A DNA stretch of 8,878 nt from an uncultured Collinsella sp. (GTDB taxonomy: Bacteria; Actinomycetota; Coriobacteriia; Coriobacteriales; Coriobacteriaceae), in the NCBI GenBank assembly GCA_900551605.1, contig URWS01000040.1, positions 1 through 8,878 on the forward strand, given 5' to 3'. Below the pieces are notes generated by a model. That model did not search any database. It was not told the origin of the DNA and saw nothing but the letters and a program-made list of their open reading frames with translations. Both the position numbers and the translations under genes were made by a program. Shown one piece after another: positions 1 to 6,783 of the stretch (position 1 is its first letter; every line of letters begins with the position of its first letter).

Positions 1-158
1 AGCCCGAGAGCAGCTCGAATCGTCGTTGTTTTGCCAGCACCGTTGGCACCAACAAAGCCGACGATCTGGCCAGGCTCCACGGCAAGCGTGACGTCGCGCA
101 GCGAAAAGCGGTCGCTTACAGTGCGTGAGATGCCTTTGAGTTCTAGCAAGTTTTGCAT
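1..158 (-). CDS. ABC transporter ATP-binding protein, N-terminal fragment
   Basis: About 52 N-terminal residues are present; the gene runs off the left edge. The protein starts MQNLLELKGISR and reaches a textbook Walker A motif, GANGAGKTT, near residues 38-46, preceded by the usual E-P-G-Q-I-V-G-F strand. This identifies the nucleotide-binding subunit of an ABC transporter that hydrolyses ATP at the inner face of the membrane. The ATG at 156-158 is chosen because an AGAAAGG ribosome binding site lies a few bases upstream. The gene follows the GntR regulator by 23 bp on the same strand, so the two are very likely cotranscribed. YtrA-type GntR regulators are typically encoded with such ABC ATPases. 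The substrate cannot be told: the signature motif, Walker B and the permease lie outside the window. Confidence 0.93.
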   Translation of the reverse strand, partial: MQNLLELKGISRTVSDRFSLRDVTLAVEPGQIVGFVGANGAGKTTTIRAALG

Positions 159-181
159 GGTATAGCCTTTCTTGCAGATGG

Positions 182-562
182 CTACTGCATGGTTTCGGGG
201 GCTACAAGGTCGAGCATCTCGTGCAGTTTGTCGCGCGTGACGCCCAGGGTTTCGGCTTGGCTCGCCGCTTTCGCAAGCAGCTCTTCGATATGGCAGAGCT
301 GGTTTTCGCGCAAAAGCTCCTGGTTGCCCTCGGCGACAAAACAGCCCTTGCCCTGCACGGTGCAGATAAACCCGAGCTGCTCCAGGTCGGCGTAGGCGCG
401 CTTTGTGGTGATGACGCTCACGCCAAGATCGCTCGCGAGTGCACGGATGCTGGGGAGTTTGGCTCCCGCAGCGAGCGTGCCCGATAAGATCTGAGCTTTG
501 ACTTGCGAGGTTATCTGCTCGTAGATGGGCTTGTCGCTCGAATTGGATAGGATGATGTCCAC
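182..562 (-). CDS. GntR-family transcriptional regulator, YtrA-like subfamily
   Basis: This 126-residue DNA-binding regulator has an N-terminal winged helix-turn-helix at about residues 10-78. It contains the GntR hallmarks P-I-Y-E-Q-I, A-G-A-K-L-P-S-I-R-A-L-A near 32-43, the recognition helix region V-S-V-I-T-T-K-R-A-Y, and the wing G-K-G-C-F-V. Only about 45 mostly helical residues follow, too few for a FadR-, HutC- or MocR-type effector domain. The short two-helix tail is typical of the YtrA subfamily, which controls ABC transporter operons. The start is GTG at 562, supported by AAGGAG five bases upstream; no upstream ATG is better placed. The ABC ATPase gene begins 23 bp after its stop. 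An inverted repeat at 590-623 upstream is the obvious candidate for its own operator. The inducer is unknown. Confidence 0.93.
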   Translation of the reverse strand: MDIILSNSSDKPIYEQITSQVKAQILSGTLAAGAKLPSIRALASDLGVSVITTKRAYADLEQLGFICTVQGKGCFVAEGNQELLRENQLCHIEELLAKAASQAETLGVTRDKLHEMLDLVAPETMQ

Positions 563-589
563 AGCGGCTCCTTAGCTGTTGGGCTACAC

Positions 590-623
590 GTGTATATAAC
601 CGGTAAGCACAGTATATATACAC
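590..623. promoter_or_regulatory. Candidate operator for the GntR regulator (9-bp inverted repeat)
   Basis: GTGTATATA at 590-598 is mirrored exactly by TATATACAC at 615-623, with a 16-bp spacer. The right arm overlaps a 10-bp palindrome, GTATATATAC, at 612-621. The repeat lies 28 bp upstream of the GTG start of the regulator and overlaps the predicted -10 of its promoter. GntR dimers bind such dyads, so autorepression is the simplest reading. The assignment rests on position and symmetry only. Confidence 0.5.
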
Positions 624-640
624 TATGCACAGTTATGCAA
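611..640 (-). promoter_or_regulatory. Predicted promoter of the GntR-ABC operon
   Basis: On the minus strand a -10 hexamer TATACT (complement of 611-616) follows a -35-like TTGCAT (complement of 635-640) with an 18-bp spacer. The -10 matches consensus at 5 of 6 positions and the -35 at only 3 of 6. The -10 sits inside the inverted repeat at 590-623, so a bound repressor would occlude it. Confidence 0.4.
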
Positions 641-723
641 GAGGCAAATGCGGATTGGGCCGGCAGCCAAGCCCCAACTGATGAATTTGTCCTGATAGGC
701 GCCCTGTAACGGCATTTCGCGGC

Positions 724-729
724 TACAAT
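724..729 (+). promoter_or_regulatory. Possible -10 element for prfC
   Basis: TACAAT lies 48 bp upstream of the chosen prfC start, in the 214-bp gap shared with the divergent GntR operon. No convincing -35 hexamer is found 16-18 bp further upstream (region 701-708), so this is a weak call. The rest of the gap between 641 and 723 shows nothing I recognise. Confidence 0.25.
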
Positions 730-776
730 AGTCGGGTTACAACGACGTAATGCACTCAATGCAAGAAAGGATCCGC

Positions 777-2390
<1,614 letters not shown>

Positions 2391-2396
2391 CGCATC

Positions 2397-2430
2397 GGCG
2401 CGGTGGCCCTGCGGGGCTGCCGCGCCGTTT
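2397..2430 (+). terminator. GC-rich hairpin after prfC, likely terminator
   Basis: GGCGCGG at 2397-2403 pairs with CCGCGCC at 2420-2426. Inside this, GCCC at 2406-2409 pairs with GGGC at 2414-2417 around a 4-base loop. The hairpin begins 7 bp after the prfC stop. Only GTTT follows, so the U-tract is poor and termination may be partial or factor-assisted. Confidence 0.55.
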
Positions 2431-2490
2431 GCTTGCCTGATGCCGTGTGAGCGGCTATCATACCCACCGTCGTCTCAAGACCGGGGCGTC

Positions 2491-2540
2491 CGAGCAGTTC
2501 GGGTCCGATATCCTGCTCGTTAAACCTAAAACCAAAGGAG
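2491..2540 (+). promoter_or_regulatory. Possible preQ1-I-like riboswitch in the leader of the queuosine-precursor transporter
   Basis: A 7-bp stem, CGAGCAG at 2491-2497 with CTGCTCG at 2513-2519, encloses a 15-nt loop that begins TTC and ends with C. An A-rich tail at 2520-2536 contains two CC dinucleotides and runs straight into the AGGAG ribosome binding site at 2536-2540. Loop bases GGG at 2501-2503 could pair with CCT (2525-2527) or with CCA (2532-2534) to form a pseudoknot. This order (stem, loop opening with UUC, C just before the 3' arm, A-rich tail, SD) is that of translational preQ1-I riboswitches, and the downstream gene is of a family known to be under preQ1 control. The loop and possibly the tail are longer than in well-known examples, so an unrelated leader hairpin remains possible. 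Confidence 0.38.
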
Positions 2541-2546
2541 TACATA

Positions 2547-3269
2547 ATGATCAAGAAGGTCATGGAGGACTACAAGGTCCTGTTGCGGAGCATTCCCGCG
2601 GCAACGGTTTCGCTGTTTTTCGTGAGTGTCATCATGATGAATCTGCTGGCCAACAAAGAGCTTATCAGCCTGCCGTATCTGGCGCTCGACTGTGGCTTTG
2701 TGGTGAGCTGGGTTTCGTTTTTGTGCCAGGACATGATCTGCAAGCGCTTTGGCGCCAAGGCATCCATCAAAATCTCTATCCTCGCGCTGCTGGTTAACCT
2801 GGCCGTGAGCCTGTGCTTTTGGGCATGCTCGCTCACGCCCGGTATGTGGGGCGCCTACTACGACACCGGCATGATCGAGGTCAACACCGCCCTTAACGCC
2901 ACCATCGGCGGCACCTGGTACGTGGTGCTGGGCTCTTCGCTGGCAATGCTCGTTTCTGCCGTGGTTAACTCCACGCTCAACCAGTCGCTCGGCCGTATGC
3001 TCAAAAAGAATAACTTTGCGAGCTTCGCCTTCCGTTCCTATGTGTCTACGGGTGTTGGCCAGTTTATCGACAACCTGGTCTTTGCCATTGTGGTGAGCCA
3101 CACGTTCTTTGGCTGGACCTGGGTGCAGGTTCTTATGTGCTCGCTGACGGGCGCCGTCGCCGAGCTGCTGTGCGAGGTCTTCCTGAGTCCCGTGGGCTAC
3201 AAGGTCGTGCGCGGCTGGGAGCGCGAGAATGTGGGCTCCGAGTACCTCGAGCGCCACGCAACCGCCTAA
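2547..3269 (+). CDS. yhhQ: Queuosine precursor transporter, VUT/YhhQ family
   Basis: This is a 240-residue integral membrane protein with about six hydrophobic segments (roughly 15-35, 40-60, 74-96, 120-140, 165-187 and 190-216). Family marks include the polar stretch after segment 2, C-Q-D-M-I-C-K-R-F-G-A-K-A-S-I-K at 60-75. The later block has R163, Q172 and D175 in RSYVSTGVGQFIDNLVF, which resembles conserved polar residues of YhhQ proteins. YhhQ imports preQ0/preQ1 for tRNA queuosine modification, and the family was earlier called putative vitamin uptake transporter. A strong AAAGGAG lies six bases before the ATG. The gene is followed after 9 bp by a short-chain dehydrogenase gene, so the pair forms an operon. 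The leader may hold a preQ1 riboswitch. The exact substrate (preQ0, preQ1, queuine or queuosine) is not shown by the sequence. Confidence 0.85.
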   Translation: MIKKVMEDYKVLLRSIPAATVSLFFVSVIMMNLLANKELISLPYLALDCGFVVSWVSFLCQDMICKRFGAKASIKISILALLVNLAVSLCFWACSLTPGMWGAYYDTGMIEVNTALNATIGGTWYVVLGSSLAMLVSAVVNSTLNQSLGRMLKKNNFASFAFRSYVSTGVGQFIDNLVFAIVVSHTFFGWTWVQVLMCSLTGAVAELLCEVFLSPVGYKVVRGWERENVGSEYLERHATA

Positions 3270-3278
3270 GGAGCAAGT

Positions 3279-3959
3279 ATGCGGGTTTTGATCACGGGCG
3301 CTTCGGGCGGTATCGGAGCCGCGTGCGTGCAGCGCTTTTTGGATGAGGGCCACGAGGTCGTGGGCTTTGATCTGCTGCCGGCGGCGATCGAACACGAGCG
3401 CTACCGCCATCTGATTGTTGATGTCCGCGAGCCGGACTCGTTTCCAAGCGACCTTGAGCCCCAGGTGATCGTGAACGTTGCCGGCACGCAGGATTCGGCC
3501 GACGACATCGCCGCCAACCTGCGTGGCACCATTAACGTGACCGAGCGCTACGCCTTTGTGGAAGAGGGGCTTGCCGCCAAGCCGGCGCCGGCTATCAAAT
3601 CCGTGGTCAATGTGGGGTCGGCGAGCGGGCATACGGGATCGGAGTTTCCCGCCTATGCCGCTAGCAAGGGCGGCGTTATCGCCTACACCAAGAACCTTGC
3701 AAACCGCCTGGCACCGCAGGCCATCGCCAACAGTGTGGACCCGGGCGGCGTTATCACGCCGCTCAACCGTTGCGTGATGGAAGACGAGCACCTGTGGAAC
3801 CAGATTATGGAGCTCACGCCGCTTAAACGCTGGGCCACCGCCCAAGAGATCGCCGAGTGGATCTACTTTGTGGGCGTGACCAACCGGTTTATGACCGGAC
3901 AGAGTCTGTTGATCGATGGCGGCGAGGCCGGTCGCACACAATTTATATGGCCCGAATAG
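3279..3959 (+). CDS. Short-chain dehydrogenase/reductase (SDR family oxidoreductase)
   Basis: A 226-residue classical SDR with a Rossmann fold. The dinucleotide-binding motif TGASGGIG is at 6-13, and D31 at the end of the second strand favours NAD(H) over NADP(H). NVAG is at 66-69. The catalytic set is S114, Y126 and K130 (Y-A-A-S-K), followed by D-P-G-G-V-I-T-P. The C-terminal T-G-Q-S-L-L-I-D-G-G is also standard. At 226 residues it is about 20-25 shorter than typical FabG-like enzymes; the shortening lies mainly between strands 2 and 5, and the Ser-Tyr spacing is 12 instead of the usual 13. The start ATG has TAAGGAG just upstream, made partly from the stop codon of the transporter gene, so translation is probably coupled. 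The substrate is unknown; cotranscription with a queuosine-precursor transporter does not define it. Confidence 0.9.
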   Translation: MRVLITGASGGIGAACVQRFLDEGHEVVGFDLLPAAIEHERYRHLIVDVREPDSFPSDLEPQVIVNVAGTQDSADDIAANLRGTINVTERYAFVEEGLAAKPAPAIKSVVNVGSASGHTGSEFPAYAASKGGVIAYTKNLANRLAPQAIANSVDPGGVITPLNRCVMEDEHLWNQIMELTPLKRWATAQEIAEWIYFVGVTNRFMTGQSLLIDGGEAGRTQFIWPE

Positions 3960-4001
3960 AAAACGCGCCCGGCGGAATGAATGCCATCGGGCGCGTTTTT
4001 T
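3960..4001. terminator. Strong bidirectional intrinsic terminator between the SDR gene and ung
   Basis: AAAACGCGCCCG at 3960-3971 is the exact reverse complement of CGGGCGCGTTTT at 3988-3999, with a 16-nt loop. TTTTTT at 3996-4001 gives a U-tract for plus-strand transcripts, and AAAA at 3960-3963 gives one for minus-strand transcripts. It sits between convergent stops at 3959 and 4015, so it can serve both genes. Confidence 0.93.
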
Positions 4002-4014
4002 GATGTATCGATTG

Positions 4015-4740
4015 TTAGCCGAGGCAAGTCCAGTTGACGGGGGTCGAGCCGTGCTGTTCGAGTAGCCGATTGGCTGCCGAGAAGGGACGCGACCCCATAA
4101 AGGCGGGGAGTTCTACCGTGGCACGGTTGGCCGAAAGCGGCGAGGGGTGCGTGGAGGCCAGGCAGAACTTGCCGGTCGCCTTGCCCGCGCCGGTCGCGGC
4201 GAGCTTGCCCTCGATCATCTGCTGGGCAAAGCGGCCCCATGCCAAAAAGACTACCGGTTGGGGCAGCTGACAGCAGCGTTCGATAACGTAGTCGGTGAGC
4301 GTGCTCCAGCCCAGTTTGGCGTGCGAGTTCGCGGCATGCTCGCGCACAGTGAGCGTGGTGTTGAGGAGCAGGACGCCCTGTTGTGCCCATGGCGTTAGAT
4401 CTCCCGTGGCGGGAATGGGGCAACTCAGATCGGCTTTGAGTTCCTTGTAAATGTTGCGCAGACTCGGCGGCAACTTGGTTTGCGTCGCGGGGACCGAGAA
4501 CGACAGCCCCATGGCCTGGTTGGGTCCGTGATAGGGGTCTTGACCCAAGATGACAACCTTGACCTGGTTGGCCGGCGTGTAGGCGAGGGCATTGAGGATG
4601 TCGTCTTGTGCCGGGTAGATGGTTTGCTCGGCACGCAAAAGGACGATGCGCTCGAGCAGCTGGTTCGTAGTGTCACGTACCGGCTGCGGCGCATCGCCCA
4701 ACCAAGTTGCTATGTTGCGGTCGCGAGTTACGGTGTCCAT
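4015..4740 (-). CDS. ung: Uracil-DNA glycosylase, family 1
   Basis: Excises uracil from DNA as the first step of base excision repair. The 241-residue length fits family 1. The water-activating motif GQDPYHG is at 66-72 with D68 as the catalytic acid, followed by GLSFSVP (78-84). GVLLLNT is at 122-128, with N127 placed to read uracil. The leucine-loop motif HPSPLSA is at 198-204 with catalytic H198. The L-A-W-G-R-F-A-Q segment at 166-173 corresponds to the usual L-W-G-x-x-A. The start ATG at 4740 has AAAGGAG five bases upstream. The gene ends at the bidirectional terminator at 3960-4001. It lies 88 bp downstream of the DMT permease on the same strand, and a -10-like TACAAT in that gap suggests it may have its own promoter. 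Confidence 0.97.
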   Translation of the reverse strand: MDTVTRDRNIATWLGDAPQPVRDTTNQLLERIVLLRAEQTIYPAQDDILNALAYTPANQVKVVILGQDPYHGPNQAMGLSFSVPATQTKLPPSLRNIYKELKADLSCPIPATGDLTPWAQQGVLLLNTTLTVREHAANSHAKLGWSTLTDYVIERCCQLPQPVVFLAWGRFAQQMIEGKLAATGAGKATGKFCLASTHPSPLSANRATVELPAFMGSRPFSAANRLLEQHGSTPVNWTCLG

Positions 4741-4756
4741 GGGGCTCCTTTATGGC

Positions 4757-4801
4757 AGATGCTCTGTTGGCATCTATTGTAAAGGCGCACCGGTTGCCTT
4801 T
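4757..4801 (-). promoter_or_regulatory. ung upstream region: possible -10 and two short inverted repeats
   Basis: On the minus strand TACAAT (complement of 4776-4781) could be a -10 for ung; no good -35 is visible. It is flanked by two perfect 6-bp inverted repeats: AGATGC/GCATCT at 4757-4762 and 4770-4775, and AAAGGC/GCCTTT at 4781-4786 and 4796-4801. The second could be a weak terminator for the permease gene ending at 4829, since it is followed on the minus strand by TACAAT rather than a T-run. The functional calls are tentative. Confidence 0.3.
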
Positions 4802-4828
4802 ATGCCGCGGCTGCATGAAGAGCGGGGT

Positions 4829-5731
4829 CTACGAGGTGCGTTCGGGCGCTCCTGCCATACGAGCCTGTCCATGTGCGCGAAGGCGCGGAAGCTCGACGGT
4901 TGCAACCATGACGCCGGTGAGGATGAGGGCGGCGCCAAAGAATGCGATGGGGCTCAGGACCTCGCCGACCAAGAAGAACGAAAAGACGGCGGAGCAGACC
5001 GGCTCGAGCGAGAAGGCGAAGCCGGTGGTCTCGGCTGGCACGTGGGGCTGAACGAGCGTCTGGGTGATAAAGCCGTAGGCAGAGCAGATGAGTGCGAGCA
5101 CAACGACGACCACGATCTCGCTGGGCGTGCCGGGAAGCGTGAAACCGTCAAAGGTGAATGCGGCGATACCCGAGAATAATCCGCCGAAGCCCAGCTGCCA
5201 AACGCCCAGAGCCAGCGGGTCGACTTCTTCGACAAAGCGCTTGGCCACGATAATGTGGCTGGCATAGATAAAGGCCGAGAGCAGCATGATGATCGCACCG
5301 GGATTCAGGCTGGTAAAGTCGGCGCCCGAGAGCAGCAGCATGCCGCAGGTGACGATGGCGGTGCCGACGAGCACTTTGCGCTCGGGGGCACGGCGCAGCA
5401 GGGCGGCGTTGGCAAACGGCACGATTACGACCGTCAGGCTCTGCAAAAAGCCGGCAGTGGAGGCAGAGGTGAGGCTGGAGCCCAGGCACATGCAGGTGAG
5501 CTCGGTTGCCATGATGGCGCCGATGATGGCGGCGCGAACCATAAGGTCGCGGTTGATGCGGAACGCGCGCTTGTGGAAGAGCAACAGGCAGGCCGCAAAG
5601 GCGATGATGCAGCGTAGCGCGACGATGCTCGTGGCGTTCATGCTGTCCATGCCGATCTTCATGAGGGGATACGAAAAGCCCCATGCGACGGGAACGGAAA
5701 ATGAGAGCGCGATTGCTTTTTTGCGATCCAT
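4829..5731 (-). CDS. DMT-superfamily permease with two EamA domains
   Basis: A 300-residue inner-membrane protein with ten hydrophobic segments in two tandem EamA-type halves (about 5-132 and 142-283), the layout of drug/metabolite transporters of the RhaT/EamA group. The first half opens with V-P-V-A-W-G-F-S-Y-P-L-M-K and includes a helix ending A-L-R-C-I-I-A-F. The second half contains S-A-F-I-Y-A-S-H-I-I-V-A-K-R and, near the end, S-L-E-P-V-C-S-A-V-F-S-F-F-L-V-G-E-V-L-S, a common EamA signature. The start at 5731 is chosen because AAAAGGAG lies five bases upstream. An in-frame ATG ten codons earlier, at 5761, would place the ribosome binding site inside the gene. It is divergent from a LysR regulator, whose likely target it is. 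The transported solute (amino acid, nucleoside or other metabolite) cannot be inferred. Confidence 0.92.
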   Translation of the reverse strand: MDRKKAIALSFSVPVAWGFSYPLMKIGMDSMNATSIVALRCIIAFAACLLLFHKRAFRINRDLMVRAAIIGAIMATELTCMCLGSSLTSASTAGFLQSLTVVIVPFANAALLRRAPERKVLVGTAIVTCGMLLLSGADFTSLNPGAIIMLLSAFIYASHIIVAKRFVEEVDPLALGVWQLGFGGLFSGIAAFTFDGFTLPGTPSEIVVVVVLALICSAYGFITQTLVQPHVPAETTGFAFSLEPVCSAVFSFFLVGEVLSPIAFFGAALILTGVMVATVELPRLRAHGQARMAGAPERTS

Positions 5732-5811
5732 GGGACTCCTTTTGTTACAGACCGGTTTCACAAAAAGGATTCTGCTCCCAGATTTTGATGCAGTAAAGCG
5801 AATGTATCTTC

Positions 5812-5819
5812 AGTATAAT
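5812..5819. promoter_or_regulatory. Overlapping divergent -10 elements for the permease and LysR genes
   Basis: The octamer AGTATAAT contains a consensus TATAAT for the plus strand (5814-5819, 71 bp before the LysR start). Its complement contains TATACT for the minus strand (5812-5817, 81 bp before the permease start). No good -35 hexamer is seen for either direction, as is common for promoters that depend on a LysR-type activator. Overlapping -10s would make the two transcripts mutually exclusive at one polymerase site. Confidence 0.35.
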
Positions 5820-5828
5820 TAAGAAATG

Positions 5829-5841
5829 CTAATGTCATTAG
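5829..5841. promoter_or_regulatory. Candidate LysR-type operator palindrome
   Basis: CTAATG at 5829-5834 and CATTAG at 5836-5841 form a perfect dyad around a single T. It lies between the divergent permease and LysR genes, just beyond the shared -10 elements and about where a -35 for the permease would fall. LysR regulators bind dyads of this kind, often with a T-N11-A core; this one is slightly tighter. A second palindrome, AAAACGTTTT, occurs at 5855-5864, 25 bp upstream of the LysR ATG, and may be a second half of the regulatory region. Confidence 0.42.
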
Positions 5842-5889
5842 GAAAAGCCCTGGCAAAACGTTTTACGGCTGCATTGATGTGGAGGCACG

Positions 5890-6756
5890 ATGGCATCGCG
5901 GTATCAGATTGTTTGTATGGTGGTCGACTGCGGCAGCCTGAAACGCGCGGCCGATGAGCTGGGCTATACGCAAAGTGCGGTGAGCCAGGCCGTCAAGGCA
6001 CTCGAGCGCGAGCTGGGCACTACGATTATCGAGCGCGGCAAGCAGGGCGTGTCGCTTACGCGCGACGGTAAACAATATCTGCCGTACCTGCGCCAGATCG
6101 TGACCGCTGAGGCCGAGCTTGAGGGCAAGCGCCAGGAGCTGCTGGGGCTTTCGTCGACTGATATTCGTATCGCGACGTTTACCAACGTGAGTCGAACCGT
6201 GCTGCCGCGCGTGATTCGCGACTTTGGAGCCCTGCACCCGGGCGTACGCTTTACCCTCAAGCAGGGCGATTACACGCGCAACGCCCAGTGGGTGCACGAT
6301 GGCGTGGTTGATTTTTGCTTTACGGCACGTGGGTTTACCGCTGGGCTCGAGAAGCGCGTGGTCTATCACGACGAGTTGGTGGCGCTGTTGCCTGTCGCGC
6401 ATCCGCTGACGGCAAAGGAAAAGGTGACGCTCGCCGATTTGGCTTCCGAGCCGTTTGTGCTGCTGGATGAGGGCGAACAGAGCCTGGTGCTCGATGCATT
6501 TGCGGCGCATGGGCTGTCGCCGCACGTGACGAGTGAGGTGACCGATGACTACACCATTATGGCGATGGTGGAGGAGGGCCTAGGCGTGAGCATGCTATAT
6601 CGCCGTACCGTTGAGGGCATGCAGGCCGATATTCGCGTACGTCCTATCGTGCATGCCCCCTCGCGCGACGTGGTGGCCGCCTGGCGTAGCTGGGACACCA
6701 TGCCCATCGCCACGAGGCACTTTATCGACTATATGAGCTCGCATATTGTCAATTAA
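5890..6756 (+). CDS. LysR-family transcriptional regulator
   Basis: A 288-residue regulator of normal LysR length. The N-terminal helix-turn-helix occupies about 15-43 (G-S-L-K-R-A-A-D-E-L-G-Y-T-Q-S-A-V-S-Q-A-V-K-A-L-E), followed by a linker helix to about residue 85. The C-terminal two-lobed effector domain (about 90-285) has the usual features: D-I-R-I-A-T-F at the first strand, F-T-L-K-Q-G-D, D-F-C-F-T, and E-E-G-L-G-V-S-M-L. The GGAGG at 5881-5885 supports the ATG at 5890. It is divergently transcribed from the EamA permease with a 158-bp shared control region, the classic arrangement for a LysR regulator and its target. The effector is unknown, but is plausibly the solute moved by the permease. 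Tandem stops, TAA then TGA, end the gene 27 bp from the convergent MATE gene. Confidence 0.95.
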   Translation: MASRYQIVCMVVDCGSLKRAADELGYTQSAVSQAVKALERELGTTIIERGKQGVSLTRDGKQYLPYLRQIVTAEAELEGKRQELLGLSSTDIRIATFTNVSRTVLPRVIRDFGALHPGVRFTLKQGDYTRNAQWVHDGVVDFCFTARGFTAGLEKRVVYHDELVALLPVAHPLTAKEKVTLADLASEPFVLLDEGEQSLVLDAFAAHGLSPHVTSEVTDDYTIMAMVEEGLGVSMLYRRTVEGMQADIRVRPIVHAPSRDVVAAWRSWDTMPIATRHFIDYMSSHIVN

Positions 6757-6783
6757 TGACTGGCGCGGTGTTGAGTGCGGTGT

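Noticed and set aside
750..776. Upstream in-frame ATG codons for prfC at 750 and 759.
   Set aside because: No ribosome binding site before them, and they would place AGAAAGGA inside the coding region; the ATG at 777 fits both spacing and family N-terminus.
2526..3941. A 471-codon open frame on the minus strand spanning the transporter and SDR genes.
   Set aside because: It covers two well-identified plus-strand genes and has H/R/Q-rich nonsense composition, so it is a shadow of GC-biased codons.
5732..5761. Ten-residue N-terminal extension of the DMT permease from an ATG at 5761.
   Set aside because: AAAAGGAG at ideal distance from the ATG at 5731 marks the start, and the extension is not hydrophobic or family-like.
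5863..6525. A 220-codon open frame on the minus strand opposite the LysR gene.
   Set aside because: Antisense of a complete LysR regulator; no recognisable motif.
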